Both the position numbers and the translations under genes were made by a program. A stretch of DNA of 64,000 nt, from positions 186,001 to 250,000 of the forward strand of contig OW569361.1 of the NCBI GenBank assembly GCA_937625935.1, in the 5' to 3' direction. Positions 52,443 to 63,741 of the stretch are shown one piece after another (the first letter of the stretch is position 1; every line of letters begins with the position of its first letter). The notes below the pieces were generated by a model. The model was given only the letters and a program-made list of their open reading frames with translations, did no database searches and was not told the DNA's origin. The stretch is from Tetramitus jugosus. Its lineage: Eukaryota > Heterolobosea > Eutetramitea > Acrasida > Vahlkampfiidae.

Positions 52443-55400
52443 CTAAAGATTCATATTTTTTCTTTTCATTTCTGCCAATATCGACTCAAGCGCCACCTTC
52501 TGTGCACTTGGGGCTATGAAATGGGAAGCACGTTTGTCCAAAGGTGCCTTTTCTTTCTCTGTCGTCTCGTAACTTATGGGGACTGACCTTCTGGAAGAAC
52601 CCAACAGTACTGTTGCCGCTCTCCTCGTCCGGTTCACTTCTGTATCTGCGCTCTGTAGATGTTCCGCTGGAGGAGGGAGATATGAAGGAGTCCTTGTTTC
52701 TTCTTTCATATTTTGTTTTGGTGTCGCAGGCACTGGTTGATTTGATTCCTTCTCTGGAAGCAGAAGGTTGCCAGACATCTTCCGAACAGGAACAGGGAGA
52801 GGTCTGCTATCTCGAACAGTCTGAGGGCTTGTAGGAGACTGAGGAGTCATTGGTGATTGGGGAGAACTTTCACCTATTCTTGTTTTATGAGGTAGATTAA
52901 TCATGGAAGCATGTTTGTTCAGGACTGTTCTTTCTGATAACAAGACATTCAGCCGCTTCACCTCTTCTTCGGCTGAAGTTAACTTTTTCTCAAAAGCTTG
53001 ATTCTTCTCTTGAATCTCGGATAACATGTTCTTCTGTCGTTTCAACTTTTCTTTCAACTCTTCATTTTCAACAAGTATGCCTTCAGCTTTGATCAACTTG
53101 TACTCTAGACTTAAATTATTTAACTTCGAAATTTCCAATTCGTTCTGCAGCTTGTCCATAACCGCAGAATGTTCATGAAGACCAGAACATTCTTGAATGC
53201 ATTGATTAAATAACTCGGTCATTTTTCCTTCGTTCTCAGATAGTAAAGTTTTGTAAGTCTCAACTTCTTGACGAAGATCTCTATTCATGGCTTTCAGCTT
53301 TTCATTACTTAACGATAATGATTCCCGTTGATAATTGTGCACTGAATCAAGTAATTGCATCTTTCTAATGACCCCCTGGATCTCGATTTCCTTTTCTTTT
53401 CTTCTTTGTGAGAGTGTCTCTTGCATGTTCTTAATCTCTTGTTGGAGGTTGGTATTTTGTTTATCTTTCATCAGGACAATTTTTTCTAATCTTGCAACAT
53501 CTTGGAATGGTTTTGAAGATAGGGGAGGTCCAGCTTTGGGAGATGTAGAGGCTACGAATTGTTGCATTGACTCTTCTTTCTCCTCTTTTTCTCGTCTTTC
53601 AAGTTCTTTCTGTAGAGTACATATCTGTCTCTCCAAGTCTATACACCTTTCAGCCAAATGCTTATTGGTTTCTTCCTTTTGATTAAGTTGTTTTTGAAGA
53701 TGTTCTCTCGACTCTTCGATATGGGATACGTGCTCTGATGTCTTGATTTGTTCTTGGATAATATTAAACTCTGCTTCTTTCATCAATGATGGAATAGCCT
53801 TCGAAATCTCATCAAAAATAATCCCACTGCCATCTTTTGTCTTTGAACTGAGCACTTGTGAGTATTTATGTTGCAAGTCGGATATGACAGCAAAAGATCG
53901 ATTCAGCTTGCTATTTAGAAGGTCATTCTCTTTTTCTGTGTATCGAACCTTGGTCTCTTGACACTTCAATTTTTGTTCTAAGTTGATCAACCTGTACAAG
54001 AGCTCGTAGTTTTGTTCATTGTAATCAATATCTTTCACTGATTCTAATAAACTTCCTAGTTCTAGTTCATAATCGACCTTCAATTTTTCAAAATGTTCTT
54101 TCAGGTCTGAATTGATCACCCGAGGAGCAGCACTTTCCTTGTTTAGACTAACTTCAGAATCAAATGTCTTGAAGTATGATAGGTGATCTGAAAACATACT
54201 AAATGTATTTCCAAAAACAGATGGAAATACATCAGCTTCGTTTCTGAAAATGGTTTCGAACAGTTCTTTGCTTTCTTTCCCCACTTGAAGAGTTTGTTCC
54301 ATCTTTTTTAGGCTATCAACCTGGTCTCGGACTAGCAGAGCTCGTGCTTCTGCTATTTGCTGGCGTTCTGAGATATGTAGGGCTAATTTGTGCAAATATT
54401 CTTGCACATCTTTTCTCATTGCATCAATCAATTGAGTGACTCCTCTGGATTGTTCCTTGTTCTGTGCGAGCTTGTCTTTCAGAACATCCAAATCTCTTCT
54501 CCGTGTTTCTGCGACCTGTAGTGTCGTAATCCATTTTTGAAGTAGTTCCTTCGTACCCCCTTGAATCCCATGTTCTTCTGCGAATGCTCTCTCTTTTTCG
54601 ATACATCTCTGGAAATCTGATACCCAATCTTTCATTTCTTGTTCATCTGAGAATTGAACTCGACAGGAGTTTGTCTCCTTTGGATAGCTGTTCAGCTCTA
54701 CAGCTAAAGAATCCTCAGGCAATTCAACAATATCTGTGAGACATATATACATGGTGCGAAGTTCATTGTCCTTGATGAAGAAAAATACATCATTGGCCAT
54801 AAAACAGTCTATCCACACTTCCTTCTGAGATCCAATTGGATATGTCAGTTTCAATCTACCCTCTCTCACATACTTTCTCCATCTCTTTAAGAGAATACTC
54901 TGAGTCATATTGTCTAGGCCCCATTCACTTGAAATTCGTTGGTTAAGTTTTTGTTGATTTTCGTACATTCTTTTGGATTCGTTGATAAATAGTACAAGAT
55001 CCTCCATTTGCTTATCCAGAGTTATTAACTTCATATAAGAGGCGCTCTCTTTGGGAGTCAATGATATCATTCTGTTGAAGATATTCTTGTAAGCAAATAT
55101 TCGCTGGAATGGCTTTGAAATTAGATCCCTTAGATCCAAACCTTTGCTTCTGGGGCTATTCCGAGCGTTCTTCAAGAAAATAGCAAATTCTTTGTCCTTT
55201 TTAAGCTTCTCTGTCATTAGAATGACAGCTTTATCATAGTTTTGAACATAAACGGTGTACAACTTAAGAAAAGGCAGGATGCGCATAAAGACTTCTGAGA
55301 GATCTTTAGAAGAATCTGAAGAAGCTGTCGTGAGATTATCAAGAATTTGTACTGCTAAATTGAGAAGTTGCTCCACTGGTTGTGAATGTTAGTAACCGAT

Positions 55401-56204
55401 ATGATTCTACATAAAACAATGGTAGTTACTTACAGTTTCCAAATAATATTGATATCTCTGCATCAGTAAGAATCTTTTTCTTGTTCTTCACTTTCTCCCT
55501 CAAAGGATTGATGTACATCTAAAGCATTAAGAGTAAGTTTATCGATTCATGAACAACATTGAAATAGCTCATTCACTTACATCTCTCATCACCATTAAAT
55601 ACTCTACATAATTTTGCTCGGATGTTATCAACTCCTTCACCAAATTAATTCTGACTCTTATATTCTTCAAAAACTCTTCAAACAATAGAGATTAGTTTAG
55701 AAACAACTAGAAAACACTCTTTCAATAAAATCATACTTTCAACTCTCTTTCGGTATTTGCTCAATCTCCAGTAATTCACAATCATTTCAGCAGCTTTGTC
55801 TTGTGAATATTTTGGCTCAGAATGTGGTTGCGGTGGAGTAAGCACTTGTGATTTCTCTTCACTAGCATGTTCATTGCTCTGTACAGTGTGAGGAGGCTCC
55901 TCACTACTACTTGACTCAGAGTCAACCAAGGTATCGTCTTCGATCCTTTCTGCATAGTCCGTTGGGAAATATCCAAACATTCCATTTTGAAGTACACCTA
56001 AACAACAATTGACAATCAATCATATGGACTCAGAAAATAGAGGAGAGGAAATAATGATCACCTACCTGTTGACCATCCTTCGAAAACTTGAGTCACATGA
56101 ATAATATCGCCTTCTCTGATACTCAGTTCGTCCTCACTGGTTGCATCAAAGTTGAAGCATACCCTAACCTTGAACAGTACCTCCAATTCAGAGCTCTCAA
56201 TCAT
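52443..56204 (-). CDS. SH3-DH-PH protein with long coiled coil (RhoGEF-like)
   Basis: Five exons: 56066-56204, 55737-55997, 55581-55675, 55434-55518 and 52443-55375, with introns of only 68, 61, 62 and 58 nt. The last intron has a consensus TACTAAC branch sequence and uses CAACCAG. 1,170 residues. Domains: SH3 at about 8-68 (RVCFNFDATSEDELSIREGDIIHV...FGYFPTDYAE); a linker with a basic IQ-like helix near 115; DH from residue 134 (LVKELITSEQNYVEYL...LISKPFQRIFAYKNIF); PH at about 360-455; coiled coil of about 600 residues; Pro/Ser-rich C-terminus. The DH is divergent. Probably activates or scaffolds a Rho-type GTPase. It ends 17 bp from NAT10 on the other strand. Confidence 0.85.
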
Positions 56205-56408
56205 GAATGTCTTTGCTTTATCTTGCAGTGATTCGTGGTAAATTGTAGATTTTGACGCGGTAATTTGATGACGGTTCACATTTTGCCCGCCATTTTCAGA
56301 AAAGATTGAGACTGTTCGAGTTGTTTACAGTGCATGTGATTCGGTCAGCTTCATGTCATCAAGTTCTTCACCTGATGAGCAAGAATCCGCACCGATCGAA
56401 TTTTATCT

Positions 56409-59336
56409 TTAAATGAATCCCATTGACTGCTTGTACGTGAGTTCCTCTTCGACCGTAAAATGATCGTTCCGCCAATCTCTTGAGCTGGTCCGCTTTCTTG
56501 TGGCAACTTCCGTGTTAGCGAGAGAAGGGCCAAAAATCTCATTCAGATCGCATGTTGTTACTGGAGCAAAGATGAGGTCAGGATCGAGCTGAGTGGAACG
56601 CAAGATCTGTTCTTTCAGTCCAGACCCCGAAGCCCAGTTAGGAATTCTCTTTCCGACTCTCCTTCTCATTTCTTGTTCCTCGTCCTCTCCACAATCAGAT
56701 TCGAGACTCAACCGATATGTATCCATACTTGTCCTTGGTACCTCAGGAGCAGGTTGCGAATTCGTGTTCACCTTAATGTCTGTCAGATCTGGCTTTTTAA
56801 AACCTGGTTTCGTTGCTACTGGTTTTGTACCAGGTTTGACTTGAGTAGAAGTGCTGGTTGGCTTAATGATCTTACTAGGACCACTTGGTGCGGCTTTTGG
56901 TTTGTCGTCCTTCTTCAATTCATCCCTCTTTTTCTTTTGTGCCTCCAGATTTTCTCTGAGTTTCTTCTTCTTAGCATCTGCTGCCCGTTCCTTTTCGAGT
57001 CTTCGTTGTTCTTCCTTCCTCTTGGCAAGTTCTGCTTGTTGTAAGCTTTTGATTGGTCCATGCTTCTTTTTCTTTTCTTCAGGTTTCTTGGCTTTTCCAC
57101 CAGTCAAGAAACTGCCCATACCACCGATAATGTTTTGAATCCATGTTTTTGGTTCAGATTGTGAACTGACATCACTTGCGCAACTCATCTTTCCTCCAAC
57201 ACTTGGATTCATTGTACTCACGGAGGTGAAGGACGACGTTGAAGAGATTGACAACTTCGACAATGCTTCATCACTCATTCTCATTTTCTTTGGTTCGTTG
57301 GACTGTGTTGAAATATCCTCATCTAACTTTCGTTTAGTTCCACTCTGAGTAGAATCCCGATTATCATCCTCATTCTCGATCAACGAGTTTGCAAGAGTAT
57401 TATTGTTACCCATTGATTTAGCACTTGAGGTTCGTTTAGGTTGAAAACTAATATGAATTGGAGATAGGTTTGCAGTGTCCGTATTCCAGTTGTTCTTGGG
57501 TTTCTGTGCAGTTGAATGCAAATATACGTCTTTGTTGGCTCTGATTTGTTTCAGCTCCTCATCAGTTGGTGGTCGAGGAGACAGGGAGACAAACTTAGTT
57601 GGTACAATGTGTAGTCTTGGAGGAGATTTTTGCACTGTTTTGGACTCTGGTGTCTCTGGAGAGTCAGGTTGTGCTGGCTCAACTTCAAAAAACTTTCTCG
57701 TTGTTGGAGGTGGACTGGAGTATCCAGTCGAATTACGCTCCATTATCTTCATCACATCAGGACTCAAGAAGGAAGCCGGTGCTGGCACAGTAAGTTTCTC
57801 AGGTGTCATACCTTGCCCTTTAAGAGCTTGAATCTTCTTTTCAAGATCCGAAAGCTGCAGAACTTGTGAAACGTTGCCACTTGAGTGATTGGTAACTTGA
57901 ATTTCAACAGTGGATTGATTGAGAGTTTGATTTTGCATCTGCAATTCGAGTTGCTGTCTCTCCATAAACTTCACAGGAGATTCATATGTATCCATTGGCT
58001 CAAATTGTTGTGGAACTGACAACATGATAGTATCATTGAATTCATCCTCCATGTAGTAGGCATCCTCGCTTGATGATCGTTCGGGGAATGGATCCAACTC
58101 CACTCCAGAGCGCCTGTCCTGCTCAAAATCAACAATCTGATTTTCACCAAAATGAACACCGTTAGTGATGGTTCTCTCTTCCTTTGTTGGAGTGTGAACA
58201 GTATTCTCTGGCAGGTTGTCAATGACACCTGTGTCTTCATCAAGTACAACCTCGACTACCTCCATCTCATCACCCATTGGAGCATCGGTTTGCTCTACAT
58301 CAATGATAATAGCCTCAGACTTGTTCGTTCTTGACTCTCTGGTCGATGTTTCTTCAGTTGGCTTTGGTGAAAGTGTGTAGCTTTCAATTACCATCGGTTC
58401 CGAAACTGTTTTTTCACTTTGCTTTTCAATTGCTTCAGATTGGTCATCAATCTCCATGGCATCCGAAGTAATGGGAGTCATTTCTGGTTCGTTTGATTGG
58501 ACATCAACTTCCTCTTGTACTGTTGGCGCAGTTGAGTTGTGGCCAGATACTACAGATTGTTCACCTGTAGGCTCAACCGATGTCGATTCTTTGATCTCGG
58601 TGGTGATTTCTGTAGTATTGTCATCGGCTGCATTCTTAGCTCTTCTGTTTCTTCTGGCCCTTCCCTTTCTAGAGATCACTTTCGTTATTGGTTGATTCTC
58701 CTCATCAGCTTTGGCAGTAGTTTCTTCATTGGCAGGCTTTTCATCACTTATTGGCTGCTCAAAAGTGTTGACAACATCAGGAGTTTCTTTCTCCTCGATT
58801 TCATCACTTGTAGAGTCGATTGTAGGTTTGATTGTCACTTGTGGCTCTTCGCAGGATTCTTCACGGGATTCTTCTTGAACGATTGGAGCAGATTCTGCTG
58901 TTGGAACATTTGTAACAGTTATTGTTGGTATCGAAGAAACATCTGATTCAGACAACTGAGTGGATGTAGTCCTCCTCCTGCGTCTTCTTCCAGTGCGAGG
59001 AACTACTGGAGTCTTGTGCTCTTCTTCGTTCTCCTCCTCTTGTGCATTGTTCTTCTTTTTAAGTGGGGTTTCGCTAAATATTATTTTACTGTTGTTGGTG
59101 GTGGTGTTGATAGATGGCAAGTCATTTTCCTTGTTCGATAAAGTAGTGGAAATAGTTCTCGTTGATTTCTTCTTGGTTTGAGGTGTGAATAACACGTGAC
59201 CTGTTCCTGCTTTGAATTGTCTGCAAGTGGTATCGACCATCTGCTCCAAGCAGTCCGATTGTTCAGTGTATAGTAATGTCAGCTCCCTCAGTGAGCCATC
59301 AGTCACATTTCTTAAAATGTTTACAATATTATCCAT
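56409..59336 (-). CDS. INCENP: INCENP-like chromosomal passenger complex scaffold
   Basis: 975 residues, one exon. The N-terminal helix region (residues 1-45) could bind Survivin/Borealin. A long disordered Glu/Thr/Ser region follows. Near residues 762-815 lies a Lys/Glu/Arg single-alpha-helix stretch (ELAKRKEEQRRLEKERAAD). The C-terminal IN-box is recognisable near residues 892-935: KRIPNWASGSGL, then LDPDLIFAPV and DLNEIFG. The Aurora-activating TSS motif follows at residues 950-952 (KRTSSRDW). INCENP holds Aurora B, Survivin and Borealin together at centromeres and the midzone. Identification rests on the helix, IN-box and TSS order; the N-terminus is not convincingly conserved by eye. Confidence 0.82.
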   Translation of the reverse strand: MDNIVNILRNVTDGSLRELTLLYTEQSDCLEQMVDTTCRQFKAGTGHVLFTPQTKKKSTRTISTTLSNKENDLPSINTTTNNSKIIFSETPLKKKNNAQEEENEEEHKTPVVPRTGRRRRRRTTSTQLSESDVSSIPTITVTNVPTAESAPIVQEESREESCEEPQVTIKPTIDSTSDEIEEKETPDVVNTFEQPISDEKPANEETTAKADEENQPITKVISRKGRARRNRRAKNAADDNTTEITTEIKESTSVEPTGEQSVVSGHNSTAPTVQEEVDVQSNEPEMTPITSDAMEIDDQSEAIEKQSEKTVSEPMVIESYTLSPKPTEETSTRESRTNKSEAIIIDVEQTDAPMGDEMEVVEVVLDEDTGVIDNLPENTVHTPTKEERTITNGVHFGENQIVDFEQDRRSGVELDPFPERSSSEDAYYMEDEFNDTIMLSVPQQFEPMDTYESPVKFMERQQLELQMQNQTLNQSTVEIQVTNHSSGNVSQVLQLSDLEKKIQALKGQGMTPEKLTVPAPASFLSPDVMKIMERNSTGYSSPPPTTRKFFEVEPAQPDSPETPESKTVQKSPPRLHIVPTKFVSLSPRPPTDEELKQIRANKDVYLHSTAQKPKNNWNTDTANLSPIHISFQPKRTSSAKSMGNNNTLANSLIENEDDNRDSTQSGTKRKLDEDISTQSNEPKKMRMSDEALSKLSISSTSSFTSVSTMNPSVGGKMSCASDVSSQSEPKTWIQNIIGGMGSFLTGGKAKKPEEKKKKHGPIKSLQQAELAKRKEEQRRLEKERAADAKKKKLRENLEAQKKKRDELKKDDKPKAAPSGPSKIIKPTSTSTQVKPGTKPVATKPGFKKPDLTDIKVNTNSQPAPEVPRTSMDTYRLSLESDCGEDEEQEMRRRVGKRIPNWASGSGLKEQILRSTQLDPDLIFAPVTTCDLNEIFGPSLANTEVATRKRTSSRDWRNDHFTVEEELTYKQSMGFI

Positions 59337-59557
59337 TATGATTGTTTGTTGCTTTGTTGTTGTTGTTGTTAATGATATGATGGGGGGTAGTTATTCAATG
59401 CTCAAGCACATTCGGCGTGAGAAGGATCTTATTCAACGTTGTCTCAAACAAAAAATAATTTAGCTTGCTGCTTTTCGTTTTCGCCCAAAAGATTTTTCGT
59501 TCTGTTGGACCAGAAAATTGAGTAACGGTAAAAAATTTTCGTCATCTGCCGCCTAAT

Positions 59558-60265
59558 TTATGTCGGGTTTAATTTTCGTTCAATGGCGGCCAATTCAAGC
59601 TTGAGGTTGGCCATTTGAGTGAACAACTTGAGGCAGGTTTGGAAATGAGTCTGTGCCGTCTGTACATGGGGTCTCACTGCTGTTCCAAACCAATAGACAG
59701 GGTCTTGCTTCTTCAGAAGGGCTTCCTTGTTTTCTTCGGTTTGTGGTTCGTCTTGTTCTTCTTCCTGCTTGGTTGTGGGCTTCTTCTTGGTATCCTCATC
59801 ATCGGTGGAAGCTTTTCCCTTTCTCTTTCTCAGCGTCGCAGATGCACTGCTATCGACAGTGTCTTCCGTTTCCTTGCCTCCTGTCTTTGAGCTTGAATGT
59901 TTCAAAAGTGTCAGTTGTCCCCGGTCGTCCACCTTGATCTTATACAATGGCTCAATCTCCAAGTGAGTAGGGACATGAAATCGAGTGATCGCGTCTTCAT
60001 TGTCGTCTCTTCGCCCAAGAGTAAACTCAAAAAGACCCTACAAAGATTTTGCACGGTCAGCAAACAATAAAACACAACCATAACAAAGCATGAATAAATG
60101 CTATGCTGAAAATTTGAAAGTCATTCAACAAAAACTGATCGATCGTACATTTTTGATCAAACTCGCAGCTTGTTTCGAGAGATCGTGATACTGTTCAATA
60201 ATGTCCAAATAATTGATTGTCAATTCCTCCACTGCCTCATCCTCTGGTTGTTCTTTCAATGCCAT
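59558..60265 (-). CDS. CCDC115: CCDC115/VMA22-like V-ATPase assembly factor
   Basis: Two exons: 60149-60265 and 59558-60037, with a 111 nt intron (GTACGA...GTAG, phase 0); 198 residues. The N-terminal helix (LTINYLDIIEQYHDLSKQAASLI) and the C-terminal block match CCDC115: LRKRKGKA, then DPVYWFGTAVRPHVQTAQTHF and a closing helix LKLFTQMANLKLELAAIERKL. An acidic Lys/Glu-rich linker separates them. VMA22/CCDC115 works in the ER on assembly of the V0 sector of the proton pump. The start is the ATG at 60265; a longer frame to 60349 lacks an ATG at a sensible place. Confidence 0.85.
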
Positions 60266-60405
60266 TCTCTCTTTTTGTTTTCGAAGCTTTGATTGGAAGG
60301 AAACAACCCGCCCCGGTTCAACCAAAATGCTGAGAAGAAAAAGCCACAAAAAAAAATTTCACAAACAACAGTCAAATCACATTCGACCAACAACCATACG
60401 GAAGC
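60266..60405. promoter_or_regulatory. Divergent promoter, CCDC115 / mL44-like gene
   Basis: 140 bp between outward-facing ATGs. Contains an AAAAAAAAATTTCACAAACAAC tract on the right side, typical of leaders in this window. Confidence 0.4.
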
Positions 60406-61897
60406 ATGTTGCGACACAAAAGCAGAATTCAAACAGTGGTACAACAACACCTTAAAATTCATCATCACCACCACATATTCTCTCCCACCACTTCAACTCC
60501 ATTCTCTCATTTTTCATCCATCATTCAAAACAACAACAACAACAACAACAATACCAATACCAATCATAATAATAGTAGCCATGCAACAACTACCACTACA
60601 GCACTAGAAGTGGATCAAAGACAACAAGAATCATATCATGTACACAGTGTAAAGAGAGATGTTCAACTGTTTCAACAACCCATTCATAAGCAGAGTGATT
60701 TACTGTTGAGAGATTTGTCATTTTTGGTGCAGGATGCCAATGATTCCGAACGTACGTCTATTGCTTTTTTTTTGTGAGTTATCAACTCGTTCGTTATCAT
60801 CCTAATATTAACATGTCATTATTCATTTTGTTGTTGTTGTTATTGTTATTGTTGTTTTTTTACTCTTGGATATAGGAACTGTTGTGTCAAAGAATGAACA
60901 AGACAGAAACACAATGCTCGTCTATGCACTGAAACCAGTGTCATTGACAGATTCACAGAGAAGAGAACTCGTGTTGCATGAACCATTTTCCTATGTCAAG
61001 AGAAGAGTTGTTCAACTGAAACAAGTCAGAGTGATTGAACAATGGATTCAATCCAATTTTTTCTCCATGGTTTTCAACGCGAGAGACATGATTGATCCAC
61101 ACCTGGTCAAATGCTTCATCAACAGAGCCATGCTCAAGAAGAGAGAGAGAAATTTAGTGTACGAATTCAATCGATCCAACTTGCAATTGGAGATGCAGGG
61201 CTATGCTCATTTGGATTATGCCATTTCACGTTATTTGCACGATTTCAGAGCAGATCAGAGAAGAAGAGGAAGTGAAGAATATGCGTTGATGAACAGTGAG
61301 AAGAAGAGCACTACTGATGGAGCAAGAGTAGCCGAGGTCGGAGAAGGAGCGGAAGCAGAAGAGGAAGAAAACATGTTGCTTGACTTTTCTCACGATCAAC
61401 AGTTGACTCATATTAAATCTCTGTTGATTCATCAGGACACTCTGCGGTTGTTTGCTCAGAGCATAGGAATCAATGATGAATTGTTGGTTCATTTCCAAGA
61501 TTTTCCACAACAAAAGACTGGACTCGATATTCTCATGTCCATCATTGGTCAAACAAGTAATTTAATTGGTGTGGAGCAATCTCGGCGGCTGTTGACAGAG
61601 TACATGATTCCTGCTTTATTGCAAATCATTGAGGAGAATCCGGTGCCAGAGATAAAGACGGAAGACCTCGTGAGAAGTCTGTGTCAAGAGCTGTACAAGC
61701 AAGATCCAGTGCTACAGATGAGAGAGTACAATATGAAGTTTGGTAGAGGCTACAGGATTATATACAGTACACTTGTCATTGTTGATCAATCCATCAAGGG
61801 TCAAGGCTTAGCGAACGATATTCAACAATCAAAGGACATGGCACTACGCAATGCATATGATCAGCTGCAAAGCGAATCTACGGATGCACTTTTATAA
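60406..61897 (+). CDS. RNase III-like protein with dsRBD-like end (possibly mitoribosomal mL44)
   Basis: Two exons: 60406-60751 and 60876-61897, with a 124 nt intron (GTACGT...ATAG); 455 residues. The N-terminus is basic and Ser/Thr/His/Asn-rich without acids (MLRHKSRIQ), like a mitochondrial targeting sequence, and contains an Asn run. The middle is helical and RNase III-like in spacing (SLLIHQDTLRLFAQSIGIND, GLDILMSIIGQTSNLIGVEQSRRLL), but no intact RNase III signature is seen. The end (FGRGYRIIYSTLVIVDQ...SKDMALRNAYDQL) fits a double-stranded RNA-binding fold. This order is that of mL44 of the mitochondrial large ribosomal subunit. The family call is by eye and uncertain. Confidence 0.6.
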
Positions 61898-62313
61898 AGC
61901 AATAATTGTCTCATCCTCTCTCTAATCAGTTATTCCAATCTGAAAATCAGGTCCGGTGATAGATTGTTGTGGTCACTTGAAATCGGGAGCTTCTTGACAC
62001 CATCATCACCATAATGATTTCCCATCTTTAGTTCCTTGAACACCAGGATAGTGCAAATCCAAAAACTGTTCTCAAAAAATGTTGTCTATTGGTCACAACA
62101 ACAAACTCGTATCGATGTGTCAACGATTGAAGAATCGTTGAAGACACATTTAACAGATATGGGTTGCTTAGAGCGTTGAAGCTTGCGACCTCAGGACGTA
62201 TTGGTCCATGTTAGTCCATGTTCTCAAATGTCATCTAAAGAAGGAACATAAAATTGTAATTTTTCCTTGAAAATCTTCACATCATTACCGTCACATCCAT
62301 TTGAAAACAAATC
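61898..62313. other. Intergenic region with a hairpin
   Basis: 416 bp between two genes on the same strand. It contains the hairpin at 62114-62148 and a short direct repeat GTCCATGTTAGTCCATGTT near 62203-62221. No coding potential or tRNA seen. Confidence 0.4.
62114..62148. repeat. 35 nt hairpin
   Basis: ATGTGTCAACGATT and AATCGTTGAAGACACAT pair around a GAAG tetraloop, with a three-base bulge. The inner nine pairs (62119-62127 with 62132-62140) are perfect. It could be an RNA element in the 5' region of the following gene. Confidence 0.7.
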
Positions 62314-62688
62314 ATGAACAATGCGATCTACTACCCTCAACCACACAAACTGCAACAACATTGCAATTTTGATGGCGCAGCTGATGCCATAGAACACTTT
62401 GATACAACAACAGCTGAAGTTGACTCCTCTCCTACTACTCCTATGGTTTCTGGCCCAGTGATGCCTCATCCTGATGAGACCAATGCCCTAGTCTTGCTGT
62501 TGTTGAGCTTCTTTATCGGGATGGCATCGATCACGCTGTGGGTCGTCATCTTTGTCATGTACAGGAATAGTCCATCAGAGAGGGCCAGAATGTATGCCAA
62601 GATTGCTGCCATTTTCACCAGTGGGGTCATCCTTTTCTTTGTCTATGTTTTCTTGTTGGCGCTCCATTCTTTCTCTCTTGAGAGTTAG
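62314..62688 (+). CDS. Small two-transmembrane protein, 124 residues
   Basis: One exon. The first 55 residues are polar, with His/Gln and a Pro/Thr segment. Hydrophobic helices lie at about 58-83 (ALVLLLLSFFIGMASITLWVVIFVMY) and 98-121 (IAAIFTSGVILFFVYVFLLAL), joined by a short basic loop (RNSPSERARMYAK). Both tails would face the same side. Family not recognised; the clear membrane hairpin and normal ATG support a real gene. Confidence 0.7.
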   Translation: MNNAIYYPQPHKLQQHCNFDGAADAIEHFDTTTAEVDSSPTTPMVSGPVMPHPDETNALVLLLLSFFIGMASITLWVVIFVMYRNSPSERARMYAKIAAIFTSGVILFFVYVFLLALHSFSLES

Positions 62689-63741
62689 CCGGTCTACTGA
62701 AGCACGGTCGCAACTCAACTCGTTCTTCCGAAGCGAAGTATGTTCAAGTTCAACTGCGGAAAGGTTTTCCAATAAACAGTACTGCAACATTTAAATCAGT
62801 CTATTCACTAGTGGAGCCACCGACAACTGTCCAGAAGATTCAAGTGTCCTGCTGTACGAATCATTCTCTGTTTGTGGTAGTGTCAGAGGAGTGTTTTATT
62901 GTGAATTAGAATTTTTCCACTTTCCCAAACAAGCTATTCGTGACATAGCAAAAGGTGTTGATGCGATACAACTATTGTCGTCAGTAGATAACATTTGTTT
63001 CTATTGCCATAAGATCAGGTTGAGCACCACATGTTAAGTTGACAAAACTCACACCCCAATCAGACACGAGCAACAACGCCAGAGGACCTACCTGAATGGA
63101 AGTGAAAGACGGAAGATATGTAGTAGTATGTTGCTGGATGTCCTCTCCACAAGCTGCTCTGAACCGAACAGAGAGCCAATATTTTTTCCCTCTGCCTAAA
63201 TCTGTGTGTCAGAAAAGTTATGGTTTCAGCGATTTTTCATCTGGATACTTCGAGCCGACTACAGAGTAAGCCATCGTTGTTTCAGGAGGCTGGTGCTTGC
63301 TTGATGATAGGATTATGTGAGGCATGTGGCACTGCATGACATTAAGGCTGTTTTGTTTGGTGATTATCCGTGGAATAGAGATGCTACGGAGGAGCATTTG
63401 ACTGCTTCAGTGAGAAGAGTGCTGGATTGGACTCAGGACGTTACACACAATGGTACCGACAGAAGCAAACTCCTTCTTCAAGTCATCACTGGTAGTTTCA
63501 AAGCTCAAGTTACCGGCATAGACCTTCTTGCCACTGACTAGAGCAGGGGAAGAAGTGTATCATCTCCATTCTTGGCTGCCATTGAAAAATTCCAAGAGTT
63601 CCAATAATCTTGCCCTTGATTGACACTTGGATTACAGCCACTCAAGGTTGACCAGATTGCCATTCTATGGCCAAGGGAAAAAGAGACTTGTGTGAGTTTG
63701 CCCACTAACGGAAATTTATTAACAGATTGATACTACACCAA
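62689..63741. other. 1.05 kb region with protein-like fragments but no intact gene
   Basis: Reading on the plus strand, about 62793-63036 is open without an ATG (GATDNCPEDSSVLLYESFS..., then ELEFFHFPKQAIRDIAKG, VDAIQLLSSVDNICFYCHK) to a TAA. A second stretch at 63317-63541 (VALHDIKAVLFGDYPWNRD..., VLDWTQDVTHNG) starts at GTG. Between them short pieces such as GFSDFSSGYFEPTTE end at stops. Composition is protein-like, so this may be a decayed gene or several unrecognised exons. Confidence 0.4.
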
